Assembly (NCBI GenBank): GCA_022560025.1
Contig: JAFISE010000052.1
Coordinates: 62,001-126,000 of the forward strand
DNA from: Stagonosporopsis chrysanthemi
Taxonomy: Eukaryota; Ascomycota; Dothideomycetes; Pleosporales; Didymellaceae
Direction: 5' to 3'
Length of the DNA: 64,000 bases
Position numbers and translations under genes: made by a program. Shown here piece after piece: positions 32,689-42,558 of the stretch. Each line of letters opens with the position of its first letter. The stretch's first letter is position 1. Under the pieces are notes generated by a model. The model ran no database searches. It was given only the letters and a program-made list of their open reading frames with translations, and was not told the DNA's origin.

Positions 32689-32940
32689 ATGCCTCGCAAA
32701 ATGGGCACTAAACCGAGCATCCTTACGCAGGCATCCCTGATACGGTGGCGCTGCCATCGCTGTGGTAAGCGATGGACCACACAAGAAGTTGGCAACAAAT
32801 GTCCGAGCTGCAAACACCAAAGATGCAAGTGGAAGTGTTGGAGCAGTGAGGTTGAGATGGGGGAAGAAGTCGTATGGAGTGATGAAAACCGGAGGAGGAG
32901 GAGACTGGAGAAGCGGTACAAAGTCGTTGATTTATTATAG
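32689..32940 (+). CDS. Small zinc-ribbon protein, uncharacterised
   Basis: 83 codons from MPRKMGTKPSIL (an upstream in-frame ATG at 32614 would add 25 residues). The middle, RWRCHRCGKRWTTQE then NKCPSCKHQRCKWKC, has three Cys-x2-Cys type pairs with a His, in the order C-x2-C-x12-C-x2-C-x-H-x2-C-x2-C. This pattern with a Trp just before the first Cys is common in small uncharacterised ascomycete proteins and should bind one or two zinc ions. The C-terminus is strongly basic (ENRRRRRLEKRYK). No signal peptide, so a nuclear or nucleic-acid-associated role is a guess. It stands alone between POP3 and the DUF1996 gene; an unseen upstream exon cannot be ruled out. Confidence 0.5.
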   Translation: MPRKMGTKPSILTQASLIRWRCHRCGKRWTTQEVGNKCPSCKHQRCKWKCWSSEVEMGEEVVWSDENRRRRRLEKRYKVVDLL

Positions 32941-33894
32941 TGCAAGGTCTTTGCAAAGTGCATAAGAAATAGCAGCAATAAACCACGACCGTAAGCAACT
33001 CTTACCGAACAGAACATACTGAAGGCAGGTGCAACCGATTCCCGAGCTTAGTGCGCGCGTGCACTTCCAACATGTACACATATGCCGACGCTTGCACCGA
33101 CGCCGCTCACACTGCCCCATGTTTCGACAAGCAAAGGATTGGAGCGCAATTCAAACGTGCCGAGCTTCTTGGGCTAGATGAAACTATGCAGAGCGCATCA
33201 GCGACATTGATATTGGAACTGCGGGATGGTAAATTGCGCCCAGAGCTTCAGTGATCCCGTCCGAAATTGACAAGTACTGGCGAAGATTGTCACCAACAAG
33301 CATCCTCATTTGGACATCGAGATGAGTTTGAGCCACCTTGGGGTGGAACAAGGACAGGAGTGCTCGTCGCTGACGCGATCTTGCAGCTGTCTCCGCCTGC
33401 GATGGCTCTCCGACGACAGCCACATTGCTCCGTTCAGTGTGCAGGACTATCTTCCCGAACCGAAATTATTTTGCGATGACCACTGAGAGAGGGTTTGACC
33501 CCGATCTCCCTTTCTACCGTGTAAAAGCCTTTCCCAGCTGCTCTACCCGGGTGGACTATGAAACTTTGCCAATATGTCAGAGCGGTGCGCTGGGAGAAAG
33601 TCGGGAAGACCACTCTAATCGCCGATGAAACACAGATAGGCACTGCTCGAACAACGTGACGCTCGAAACGACTCTCCTATCAACGGCGATACCCGTTTCC
33701 GAACGCCCCCCGAGAGCGAATGCGAAGGCATAAGAGTGCTACTGCCTAGTGCCCTTTGCCTCCTTCAGCTCTTCTCCTGGGAACATTCATTGATTCTCTT
33801 GTAAACACACCCGTCGTTATTTTCTGTCACTCTTTACCCTGTCATTCTTTTCACCCATTGATCTGTGATCATAACAATCTTTTCAGTTGCAATT
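32941..33894. other. Gene-poor stretch upstream of the DUF1996 gene
   Basis: 954 bp. Several 60-99-codon frames exist on both strands but none shows motif or consistent codon bias. The last 100 bases are T- and C-rich, as in a fungal promoter/leader. Confidence 0.35.
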
Positions 33895-35036
33895 ATGCGC
33901 TCCGCAATCTCTTTACTTACCAGCCTTAGTGCTGTGTCTGCTTACACGGTCATCGACCATAAAGCTTTCATGAATAAGAATGTCGATGCCCTAGTCGTCC
34001 CTGGGACTTACACCAGCCATATGCACACATTTTTTGGCAGCGACGTGATCACCAATGTCAAGCCCACCACTGCCGAACTCCAGAAAGGCTGCTACTCAGG
34101 CAACAACGCCAACGATCTCTCTGTATACTGTGAGTGTTGTTCGTGGAAGTCATCGCCAGTTTGACTTACTTATGAGTCACAGGGGTCCCAACACTCTACT
34201 ACGTCAAAGACGATCAGCGCATCGAGGTACCCATCTTCCGCTTCAGCTCATACTACCAGAATAGTGGTTACGCAGAGGCTCCATTCCCTGCAGATACTGG
34301 CCTGATCGCTGGAAATGCGTCAGCCAGGACTCAGGCAGAAGCAGATCACAAGTTCAATCAACTGGAGTGGTGGTGCGAAGAAGACGAGAAGGAGGAGAAA
34401 GATTTGGCCAAATTCCCCGGTAAAACCTGCTCGACTCATCTTCAAGTCCAGCTTCGTTTCCCGGACTGCTACAGCTCCGAAACGCTGAAGTATGAGTATT
34501 CTAGCGCCGCATGGGGTAATGACAACTACTGCCCTGACGGCATGCAACGCATCCCCCAACTGCGATTTTCCATCCGCTATGACCTTCGTGAGGCCCTCCC
34601 TGATGGCTGGTCTGGCACTGCTCCCCTCCAGCTTTCCTGCAGCGATACCATCGGTGACGGGTACTGCATGCACGGCGACTTCATCAACGGATGGTACGCC
34701 GATGCGGCAGAGAATATGCTCAAGGCCGATGACGATGGCAAGCAGAAGTTCAAGCGTGTTGATGGTGAGCACGGCACCAGCCCCAAGGAGAGCGAGTGCA
34801 CACCTGAGGATGCGGACCCAAACAATGGTACTAGCGACTATGAGACTAGCTTGGTCATGGAGGGTGGGGGCCTAACGAACAGCACTGCGCCTACGACGGA
34901 CACTGCGCCATCGAACGGCACAGCGGTTGAGGAAAGCTGCTCAGTCAGGCGCAGTATTGGAAGCAAATCAAAGCGCGATGCCGCAAGAAGGGCGCTCAAG
35001 GCTGCTCTGGAAGCACTGGACGCCCTTGAGGAGTAG
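33895..35036 (+). CDS. Secreted DUF1996 protein
   Basis: Two exons: 33895..34129 and 34183..35036; 362 aa. The N-terminus MRSAISLLTSLSAVSA is a signal peptide, followed by the DUF1996 domain: DHKAFMNKNVDALVVPGTY, TSHMHTFFGSDVI (the HxHxFFG hallmark), then spliced WVPTLYY, and later CSTHLQVQLRFPDCY, YEYSSAAWGNDNYCPDGMQR and GYCMHGDFINGW. DUF1996 proteins are extracellular or wall-associated and often expressed in stress or plant contact; no activity is established. After residue 290 a Thr/Ser/Asn-rich stretch (GLTNSTAPTTDTAPSNGT) looks O-glycosylated. The last 25 residues are a Lys/Arg/Ala/Leu amphipathic helix (RRALKAALEALDALEE), and no GPI signal is visible. The splice rebuilds Trp79. Confidence 0.88.
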
Positions 35037-35690
35037 AGGGATCTGGATCTCAGTGAAGACGTTGCACAAACACAGGGTCGGTCACGATGTAGCTGGGAGC
35101 GGCTGTAGCTGTCGTGGGCGCTCCTTTCTCCTCGCGCAGATACTTCAGCACTTCACCTCAAAACTCTCACAAATATGACATGGGTAGCATTGCAGATGCC
35201 GGCTAAACGCTGACGTTCTTACAAACGACCCTATGCTTGAGGCGCAGCTTCTTAACAGGTATCCACACATGTGCGGTAAGATACATACCAGCGCTACATA
35301 TGGTTTCCATAGCATAGTCAATCTCCACCACCACACGGCATGGAATTGTGGTTTGAGTCCTTCACATTGTCTGTGTGACCATCGTTATGTCATTATTGGT
35401 GTACTGTAAAGCACTATCCCTTTTTGGGACTACTGTAACCACGACCCCCCACTGGGGCGTTTTGACCTTCTATCACCTCAAGCATCACATCGTGCCGCTA
35501 TCAAAACACCGCAAGCGAGGCTTTCGAATAGTATGCCCTGTAAGACTAGGCACACGGGTTTTCGTTAAAGCTTCGTGTCAGCACATGCCTGATTCACTGA
35601 CCGTCCTGCGGCTCATACTACTGGTCACAATTAGCAGCTCGCGGCCCTAGTTCTACCTGTTCTTGCGAGGAACCAGTCCGTAGACTCACC
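35037..35690. other. Intergenic, DUF1996 3' flank and Nudix promoter
   Basis: 654 bp; no supported gene. Confidence 0.35.
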
Positions 35691-36757
35691 ATGACGACCA
35701 TAAGCCGGTACAAAAGCTATGAGTTCAACCCACCGATCAAAGTACATTTGCCGGACAGTCTCACCCCACAAGAATTCGCACAGCTGTTAACATCGCCATC
35801 GAAATCTAAGGCAGCATTTACATTTCCAGCCTTAGATGGATGGCTTTCAAAGTTGTTGTACAATCTTGATCTTCAGCGGAATGAAGGCCATCCTTTCCAC
35901 AAACACCCCTATAAGCTATGGACCCTGGAGGTCCAAGCTGTGGACTGGTTCTGGCGGGGAGTACAAGGCAAGGAGGACAAGTTAGGCTTCATGAAGATAC
36001 AATCGAAGATTGAGACAGACTCTTACATCCATGATGGGGAACGAAAGGCGAGAGCAGATTGGCTTCCGGGAGCAGTCTTCTTAAGAGGCGGGAGTGTTGC
36101 GGTGCTGGTGAGTACCTGTTTCTGATCATGGATTCGGCATTCCTTAGAAACTAACCAGATATTATGCAGATCATTTTACAGCCCGAAGGTGTACAAGGAG
36201 ATGCAGACAAAAATGTTGTTCTCACGGTACAACCACGCATAGCTGCCGGCTCATTAGCTTTCACCGAGATACCGGCAGGCATGCTAGACGGCAACTCCCT
36301 CAAGGGTGCAGCAGCCAACGAAATTGAAGAAGAAGCGAAGCTCAAAGTCAAAGAGCGCGACTTGATCAATCTGTCAGAGTTGGCATTAGAAGACGCACCC
36401 GCAGGCCCCTCGATCGGTGTAGCGGATGCAAATGCTACCGCATTCGAGTTAATCGAGAACTGTATGTACCCAAGCGTCGGTGCTTGCGACGAGTTCATAC
36501 CAATTCTCCTATGTCAAAAGCGGCTTACTCGACGTCACATGGACTGGTTAAAAGGCAAGGCTACGGGTCTGCGCGATGAGGGTGAGAATATCACGCTTAA
36601 ACTGGTTCCATTGAACAGAGCATGGAGGGAAGCTGGTCGTGACGCAAAAGCACTTGCTGCAATTGCTCTCTATGATAATCTCAAGAGAGAGGGAAAGATA
36701 CCCGAGATATCCGACGAGGTTGAACCTGAGCCTTCAGAGCTGGGTCGAGCGGTATAG
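35691..36757 (+). CDS. Nudix hydrolase, ADP-sugar diphosphatase type (NUDX14-like)
   Basis: Two exons: 35691..36107 and 36170..36757 (GTGAGT donor, ATTATGCAG acceptor); 334 aa. Nudix enzymes of this group split ADP-ribose or ADP/GDP-sugars. The N-terminal 140 residues form the substrate-recognition half (SYEFNPPIKVHLPDSL, GWLPGAVFLRGGSVAVL-like beta strands). The Nudix box lies at residues about 186-207: AGMLDGNSLKGAAANEIEEEAKL. Compared with GX5EX7REUXEEXGU it keeps the metal-binding Glu cluster (EIEEE) but has Asn in place of the Arg of RE and Lys in place of the last Gly. The glycosyl-side motif YPSVGACDEFIPILLCQKRL follows, typical of the family. Probably cytosolic. Whether the two box substitutions reduce activity is not known. 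Confidence 0.82.
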
Positions 36758-37483
36758 ATCGAAGAGCCGGTCGGATAATTGTGTCCAGGCATTTTGAGAC
36801 CCTGTGGACGCTTAAGATACCCTCACAAGCTTCCACACCCATCTGAGTTTATTTTGTTCTAGCAAATTTCACGCCGCCAATCCGTTGTGAGTGTTTTCAA
36901 GTCATTAAGGCATCTGGTCTGTTGAGACAACGGGGAACTCATTTCGGCAAGTCTAACGTTGGAGAAAATGTCCGTGACATCACGTCAGACTGTCTCTATC
37001 AACACCGATATCACTCATATGACCAGTCAGGCATGCTCCGTTTCTCCTCCACATCCAGATATCCTATAGCTGGTTGGCCGTCCGACATAAGAACTTTCCG
37101 GACATCCTCAAAGCCTACCCTAACGTTCTTTTATGGTCTTGCGCGAGCAGCTGCACCCAGATGTGTGCAGCCTTATGCCGGTTGTATGTATGCATCAATC
37201 ATTCCTGCTTACGAGCTCGATGACCATGCAATGAATTAGTGGAGACAACAAACTCGATATTCTCAAGACAACAGAGACAATGCAGAGTGTGACGACCCAA
37301 GGCTTAGACCTTGGATGATCGGAACATCAGCGTGAATGCGCCTTAGACTCCTACCAGAGCTGCGCAAATCCATTACAAGTCATTATCTACAGTACAAAAC
37401 GCCGTATCCCGTGGTATCTTAAGGTGACCTATGCGCCATATTCCAAAGTGCTGAATAAGCGAGTAAAACTGTACAAAATTGCA
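36758..37483. other. Convergent intergenic region
   Basis: 726 bp between the Nudix and RING/PHD genes. A 105-codon plus-strand frame (36922-37239) has no motif and is not accepted. Confidence 0.35.
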
Positions 37484-39581
37484 TTATGGTGAGGATGACG
37501 CAGAATCCTCAGCGGCAGTAGAGGCTGCGGCAGCTCTAACGGTGTGCAGAGACTTGACAGCATTGTCAACTTCGTCTCCTGCCATACGCTGCCATTTTTC
37601 TCTTGTGTCCTGGTCTGCCAGAGCAGTAGCACCAGCGTCGCCCACTTTTTCATACAGCAAACGTGAAACATCGCGGTTGATGTCTGTGTACTCATCTTTA
37701 GTGATGTTCTTTTTGAGATAGAGTGGTTTCAGAACAGCAGTGACCATACGTTGTAGTTCTGCCTTGGTAGAGTAAGAGAGAGACGCCGGACGCGAGGGCG
37801 ACGAGTCTTTCGATCGCGGTGGGCTGCTGAGGCCAGCAGTATGGTGCGTTAGCCTCCGACGACCAGTTCGTTCCTCGTCAGCCGGCGAATAGGGAGAGTA
37901 AGTTGGCGATCCCTGGTCTGGCTCGACAGGAGATACCGGACGCGTGAGGTTCAGAGGCGGCGGTGTGGTCATGTCAGCACGAGGTTGATGGTAGACCGGG
38001 GATAGGCCGGGAGACGAGTGCTGGGGCGAACAAGCTCGCTCCACAATGATGCGCTTGGGCTGCGGGGCGGCGATCTCTTTGTCGCGTTCCGCGAAGCGAT
38101 CGACTTCTACTTCCTGCAGCAGGGATGCAAGGAAGCCAGGAGCAGTTGATGATTCGCCGGCGGGTGGTGATGCAGCTGGCTCTTGGATGCTTTCAAGGTT
38201 GACAGTCCTGCGACGCGCAGCTGCGGCGGATGATTCTGCCCTTCCGCTGTCAATGTGCAGACGAGTCCGGGGGCGTTTCAGTTTGCGCTCGGGTTGCTGC
38301 TCAGCAGGCTCGGCATCAGCAGGGGATGAATCGGCAGACTTTCGCTTGCGTCCGCGCCGACTGCTCGTCGTGCTTTCAGGTGGCGGTGGGGCTTCGCCCA
38401 TCTGCGCAAGCTGTCCGCGTGCTTTCTCGAATTGATTCCAGGCACTGATCTCCTCTTGTGACTCGGGGTCTCTGGGTGTCTTTGGTGGTTCGCGATGAAG
38501 TGATCGATTCGTCGGTCGAGTGGAGCGGTTGGAGCCACGGCGTCGCGAGTGTATGTTGTCAGCGGCAGCTCGGAATCGGGTACCAGCACCCATCTGCCGA
38601 GCGAGCTCGAAGCGCCGCTCCCATTCGTGTGCTTCGCGTCGAAGTACTTCGGACTGGTTCTCAGACTGATCCTCATCCTCGAAGGGGAAGTCGATATCCC
38701 ATTGCAGTCGGTTCCATACGCTCTGCCATACGCCGACCCACTCATCAGGGGCTCGGTTGTGTCGGGGTACACGGCTACGTCCGTTAATCCATGCTGCAGG
38801 ACCTCGAGGGTTGGTACGTCGACGAGTTGCCGCTTCAAGAAGCGCTGGGTTCTCCATGCAGCCTTGGCAATACCAGGCGCCGCGAGTCGGCATCTCGTCG
38901 AGACCGGCGCAGAAGACGTGACAAAGTTGCTCGCAACTGTGGCAGAACATGAGCTGCGACGCATCGCCAAACTCGTCGCAGACCATGCATGCGTCATAGC
39001 TTCCATCATCCTCGAGTGCATAGTCGTCGTCGACTATCATGGAAGGATCGATTTCGGCGACTTGCTGCTTGTCCTCGACAGCGTACTCAGATAGCTTGGG
39101 ACCTGCGTAATAGTCAGTCAAGTTTCTTGGGGTGGGTACATGGCGCTGCGACGACAAGCGGTCGTCACAGAAGGGCTGGAGTGCGTCCGACTGACCATTT
39201 AGCCAGTAGCTGGGTGGTTGCACAGCAGGCGCCGGGTTATGTAGCTCGCCAGCTCGCAAAATCGCAGAATGACATACCTCCTACGCGTGCGCTAAGCTCG
39301 ACCATGTTGAAGCTCGCTCGACAGATCGGACAGCTGTTTGCTCTCTCTACCCAAGGTTTAAGGCATTCGTTGTGTAAGTTATGGCCGCATGGCAACAAAT
39401 GTGCGACCATCTCGTCATCAGGTCGTTGTTCTGAAGCTGTCGTGGTGGACCTATCAGGGTTACCAGGATTGGCATCAGCCCCATCCGGAAGTGTGTTGGC
39501 TGCTGATTGCAACGCGGTGGCACTAGGATCTTCGTCGGGGTGGGCGAGATCGCCGAGGCAGACTATACAAGTCTCGGCCAT
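37484..39581 (-). CDS. RING + PHD finger protein, PHRF1-like
   Basis: Two exons: 39581..39278 and 39102..37484; 640 aa. The 175-nt intron is open in one frame. I call it from its GTATGT donor, CTTGACTGAC branch and TTACGCAG acceptor, and because the join (SARVGG-PKLSEYAVEDKQQVAE) removes a Pro/Gln-rich non-homologous stretch. RING-H2 at 5-88: C5-x2-C8 ... CGHNLHNECLKPW ... CPIC. PHD at about 130-180: CMVCDEFGDASQLMFCHSCEQLCHVFC ... WYCQGC (written as separate pieces by position; metal ligands C, H all present). The middle is Ser/Pro/Arg-rich and disordered. The C-terminus (ELQRMVTAVLKPLYLKKNIT, then KDEYTDINRDVSRLLYEK) resembles the SRI-type helical domain that binds the phosphorylated CTD of RNA polymerase II in PHRF1. 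A nuclear ubiquitin ligase linked to transcription is the likely role. Confidence 0.85.
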
Positions 39582-41246
39582 TATTTTGAAAGTTAGAAGA
39601 AGCGAAAGAAAGGAAAGATTGTCCGACGCGATTCATAAGTTGAAGATGGGGAAGGTCGAGAGACGGAGGGGCGGGCTTAAGTAACTTAAGTTCGTTTAGC
39701 GCCTTCTTGGCCAGTGCGCCTGACATGGGTCCTTTGGTTGACCTCCTTCCACCCTGCATCAGCCACACCACTGCAGGCAGTAGCCTAATCCTGCGAAACT
39801 CGTGATCCATCATTGTGAGGCAGCCGGCGATCTCGGAGGTGCGTACTTTTGTAGCTGTAACTCTTCCCGGCCAATTGGATCATCTGTGGTGACGCAGTCT
39901 TCCAGAGCATGTCAGGTGCTAGACTTGAGGCTTACCTCACCACGTGTCACGACACTGTAAATGGATGAGCTGTATGACTTGTCCAGATCACCGGGTGAAT
40001 GCTTGGAATGCAAACATGTTCCGGCTCAGTTCGTAGCTTGGGATTTCGAAACCTCATTATCGGTAATGAGATTGTGCCGCCTTATCTTTTGCTTTGAATC
40101 TTGCGCCGTGTGCTTGGTTGCTTCACGAGTGAGGAGGTCGGATACTGTCGCATACGAGATCCCGCCTTCCCCGGCTAGCGATGACGCATTCCCTACAATA
40201 TGATGTGTAGCTGGCACTTTGGGGACCGTGAGACACGTTTTGGGATATTCGAAGCTCGTGGACCGCCGCTTGCTGGTAGCCTTCAATCTTGAACAGCAAT
40301 TCAGTTCCTAAATCTGAACGATTCATTATGCAGGGATCGCTCGTATTGCCAGAACTTCACGCGCACGCAATATGGAGTGTGGCTAGAAGCTCGAGGCGGT
40401 CCGATACGGCTCGAAGCAAGGCCGATGGTGAAACCATTGGTAGTCTCGATACGCAATCGTCGCGCACTCGTGGGTATGGAGGTCTTCAGGACCTTTTACG
40501 GAATGTCTTGTATTGCTACATCTAAGTGCTTCGCAGCTGTGTGAGCGCCGGTTGGCATCGCTCGGCGCGAACCATTGGATCTCGCTCGAGGAACGGTAGG
40601 TATTGCCCTGGTCAAGTGATCAAACGCGCCCTGAGAAAGCTGTCTGCTACGACCTGCATATCACCAAGACCGTCAGCGATGCTGCAGAGTATGCAACAGG
40701 TATTCCGACCGCTCCGGGTCAGCCTCGAGGGCTTCAAGGGTCTGCGGTACGAGGAAAGGTGTGTCGGCTGCCGCGTCGGACGCACTGCAAAAGCGCAAGC
40801 AAGTGGTACTGTGCCGGCTAGATAACCATGTTCGTGGTGGGGGTGAGACAGTGTCTTGTTGTAGTTGTGCGCTCTTCTCGATCTGGCCTTGGCTGCGCTA
40901 ACCTGACTGGCAATAGCTTGGAATGATGATTCCACATACTGTCCGCAAACACATCTTACGCACATCTCATATAGTGAATGCACACGTTGCCCAGTATATC
41001 AGGTAAATACTACACATCGTAATGATCCAATGCATATATTATGTGATTAAAGGGACCTGCAGCAGCCATATCAGTGTGCTTGGCTCCTGCCTCGGTTCAT
41101 GGCTTCATCGGGCTTTCCCACATGCAGAGCTTCGTCCGACGAGTGAAAAGACCGTGGAGCCTTTTCACTTGTCCAAGCATCCACATCTTCAACAAACTAT
41201 ATCTGACCACACGGTACTCAACTAATTCGACATTATTGTAATCGAC
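39582..41246. other. Long gene-free stretch
   Basis: 1.66 kb with only short frames (up to about 123 codons) on both strands, none with motifs or splice-supported extension. It is moderately AT-rich with no obvious repeat. It holds the divergent promoters of the RING/PHD gene and the oxidoreductase at 41247. A long non-coding RNA cannot be excluded. Confidence 0.4.
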
Positions 41247-42503
41247 ATGGCTCAAACGCAGGAGGACCGACAATATGAGCTCATCCTACTGGGCGCTACT
41301 GGATACACAGGAAAATTGGTTGCGGAATGGATCAGCACCCATCTGCCCGAGGACTTGAAGTGGGCGATTGCTGGACGCAATACGAAGAAACTACATGGTG
41401 TCATCGACGAGCTGAAGAAAGTTAACGTAAATCGCAAGCTGCCCGAAGTAGAGACCTGCGAATTGGAGCCACAGCAGCTCAACACTCTCGTCAAAAAGAC
41501 CAAGCTGCTCGTCACCACCGTCGGCCCCTTCATGCACTATGGCGAGCCTGTTCTCGCAGCCTGCGCCGCCAATGGCACACACTATCTGGACTCTACGGGT
41601 GAGGTGCCTTGGATTTACAACATGATCGCAAAGTACGACGCAATTGCGAAGTCCAACAACAGCATCATCATCCCAGAAGCAGGCCTGGATTCTGTACCCG
41701 CCGACATTATGGCCTACGTTCTTGCCCGCGCCGTGCGTAACAAGTTTCAAACAAACTGCGAACGTGTTATCATGACCCTCTACGACTTCAAGTCCGGGGT
41801 CAGCGGCGGCACCAGTCTGACGATGCTCGAGCTTTTCAGCAACTACTCCCTCGCACATCTGGCGAAATCTATGCACCCCTATTCTCTCAGCCCGAAGAAA
41901 TTCGACAAACAACTGGACAAGCCTGCTGACAGCCCCAGCGGGGGTCTGCTTGGTCTGCCCAATGTAGCTGAACTCGGCGGTCTGCAGACTACAGGTCTCA
42001 TGGCCAGTGTCGACACTTGCATAGTACACCGCTCTGCTGGTCTCTATGGCTATGGGCCGCGCTTTCGCTTCAACGAGTACATGCGCGCCAAGTCTCTTGT
42101 TCAAGGTCTGATCGTCAAGGTTGCGTTGGGCCTTGTTGGTCTATTCTTCGCGCTTCCGCCTACTCGCCTGATCCTTGCCCCTCTTTTCAAAAAGTTCCTG
42201 ATCCCAGCTCCTGGCCAGGGTCCTACGCGGGAGAGCATGAAAGAAGACTTCATGTCCTACCGCGGCGTCGGTGTTGCTGAGGGAAGTGGTCAGAAGATCA
42301 CCGCGAAGCTCGATGTTGCTCACGGCGGATATGTGGCTACGGCAATCACGCTGGCTGCGGCTGCGAATGTCATCTTGAGGGGTAGACTTGAGGAAACGGA
42401 GGCGGGTAGATTGGGAGGTGGCATTTTGACACCTGCCACTCTGGGCGAGCAGTTCGTGGACACTTTGAATGACTACGGTATGAAGATCAGTGTCGATGCA
42501 TAG
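41247..42503 (+). CDS. Saccharopine-dehydrogenase-like oxidoreductase (SCCPDH family)
   Basis: A single exon of 418 residues. The N-terminus YELILLGATGYTGKLVAEWI is a Rossmann NAD(P)-binding start (GxTGxxG), followed by KWAIAGRNTKKL. Next come LVTTVGPFMHYGEPVLAACAANGTHYLDSTGE and IIPEAGLDSVPADIMAYVLA, hallmarks of the SCCPDH/trans-acting enoyl-reductase group (each piece read directly). A hydrophobic stretch around residues 285-310 (LIVKVALGLVGLFFALPP) probably anchors the protein to a membrane or lipid droplet, as for vertebrate SCCPDH. The biochemical substrate is unknown, and it is not the lysine-pathway saccharopine dehydrogenase itself. It is convergent with THI6 at 56 bp. Confidence 0.87.
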   Translation: MAQTQEDRQYELILLGATGYTGKLVAEWISTHLPEDLKWAIAGRNTKKLHGVIDELKKVNVNRKLPEVETCELEPQQLNTLVKKTKLLVTTVGPFMHYGEPVLAACAANGTHYLDSTGEVPWIYNMIAKYDAIAKSNNSIIIPEAGLDSVPADIMAYVLARAVRNKFQTNCERVIMTLYDFKSGVSGGTSLTMLELFSNYSLAHLAKSMHPYSLSPKKFDKQLDKPADSPSGGLLGLPNVAELGGLQTTGLMASVDTCIVHRSAGLYGYGPRFRFNEYMRAKSLVQGLIVKVALGLVGLFFALPPTRLILAPLFKKFLIPAPGQGPTRESMKEDFMSYRGVGVAEGSGQKITAKLDVAHGGYVATAITLAAAANVILRGRLEETEAGRLGGGILTPATLGEQFVDTLNDYGMKISVDA

Positions 42504-42558
42504 AGGGTAGATCCAGAGGCCCAATCTATAGGATGCATGATTACACAGCGCTCGACGA

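Noticed and set aside
39237..39277. Coding reading of the Pro/Gln-rich stretch (ELHNPAPAVQPPSYW) in the RING/PHD gene
   Set aside because: It cannot be joined in phase to the RING exon, whereas the later acceptor at 39103 joins in phase to a conserved-looking segment.
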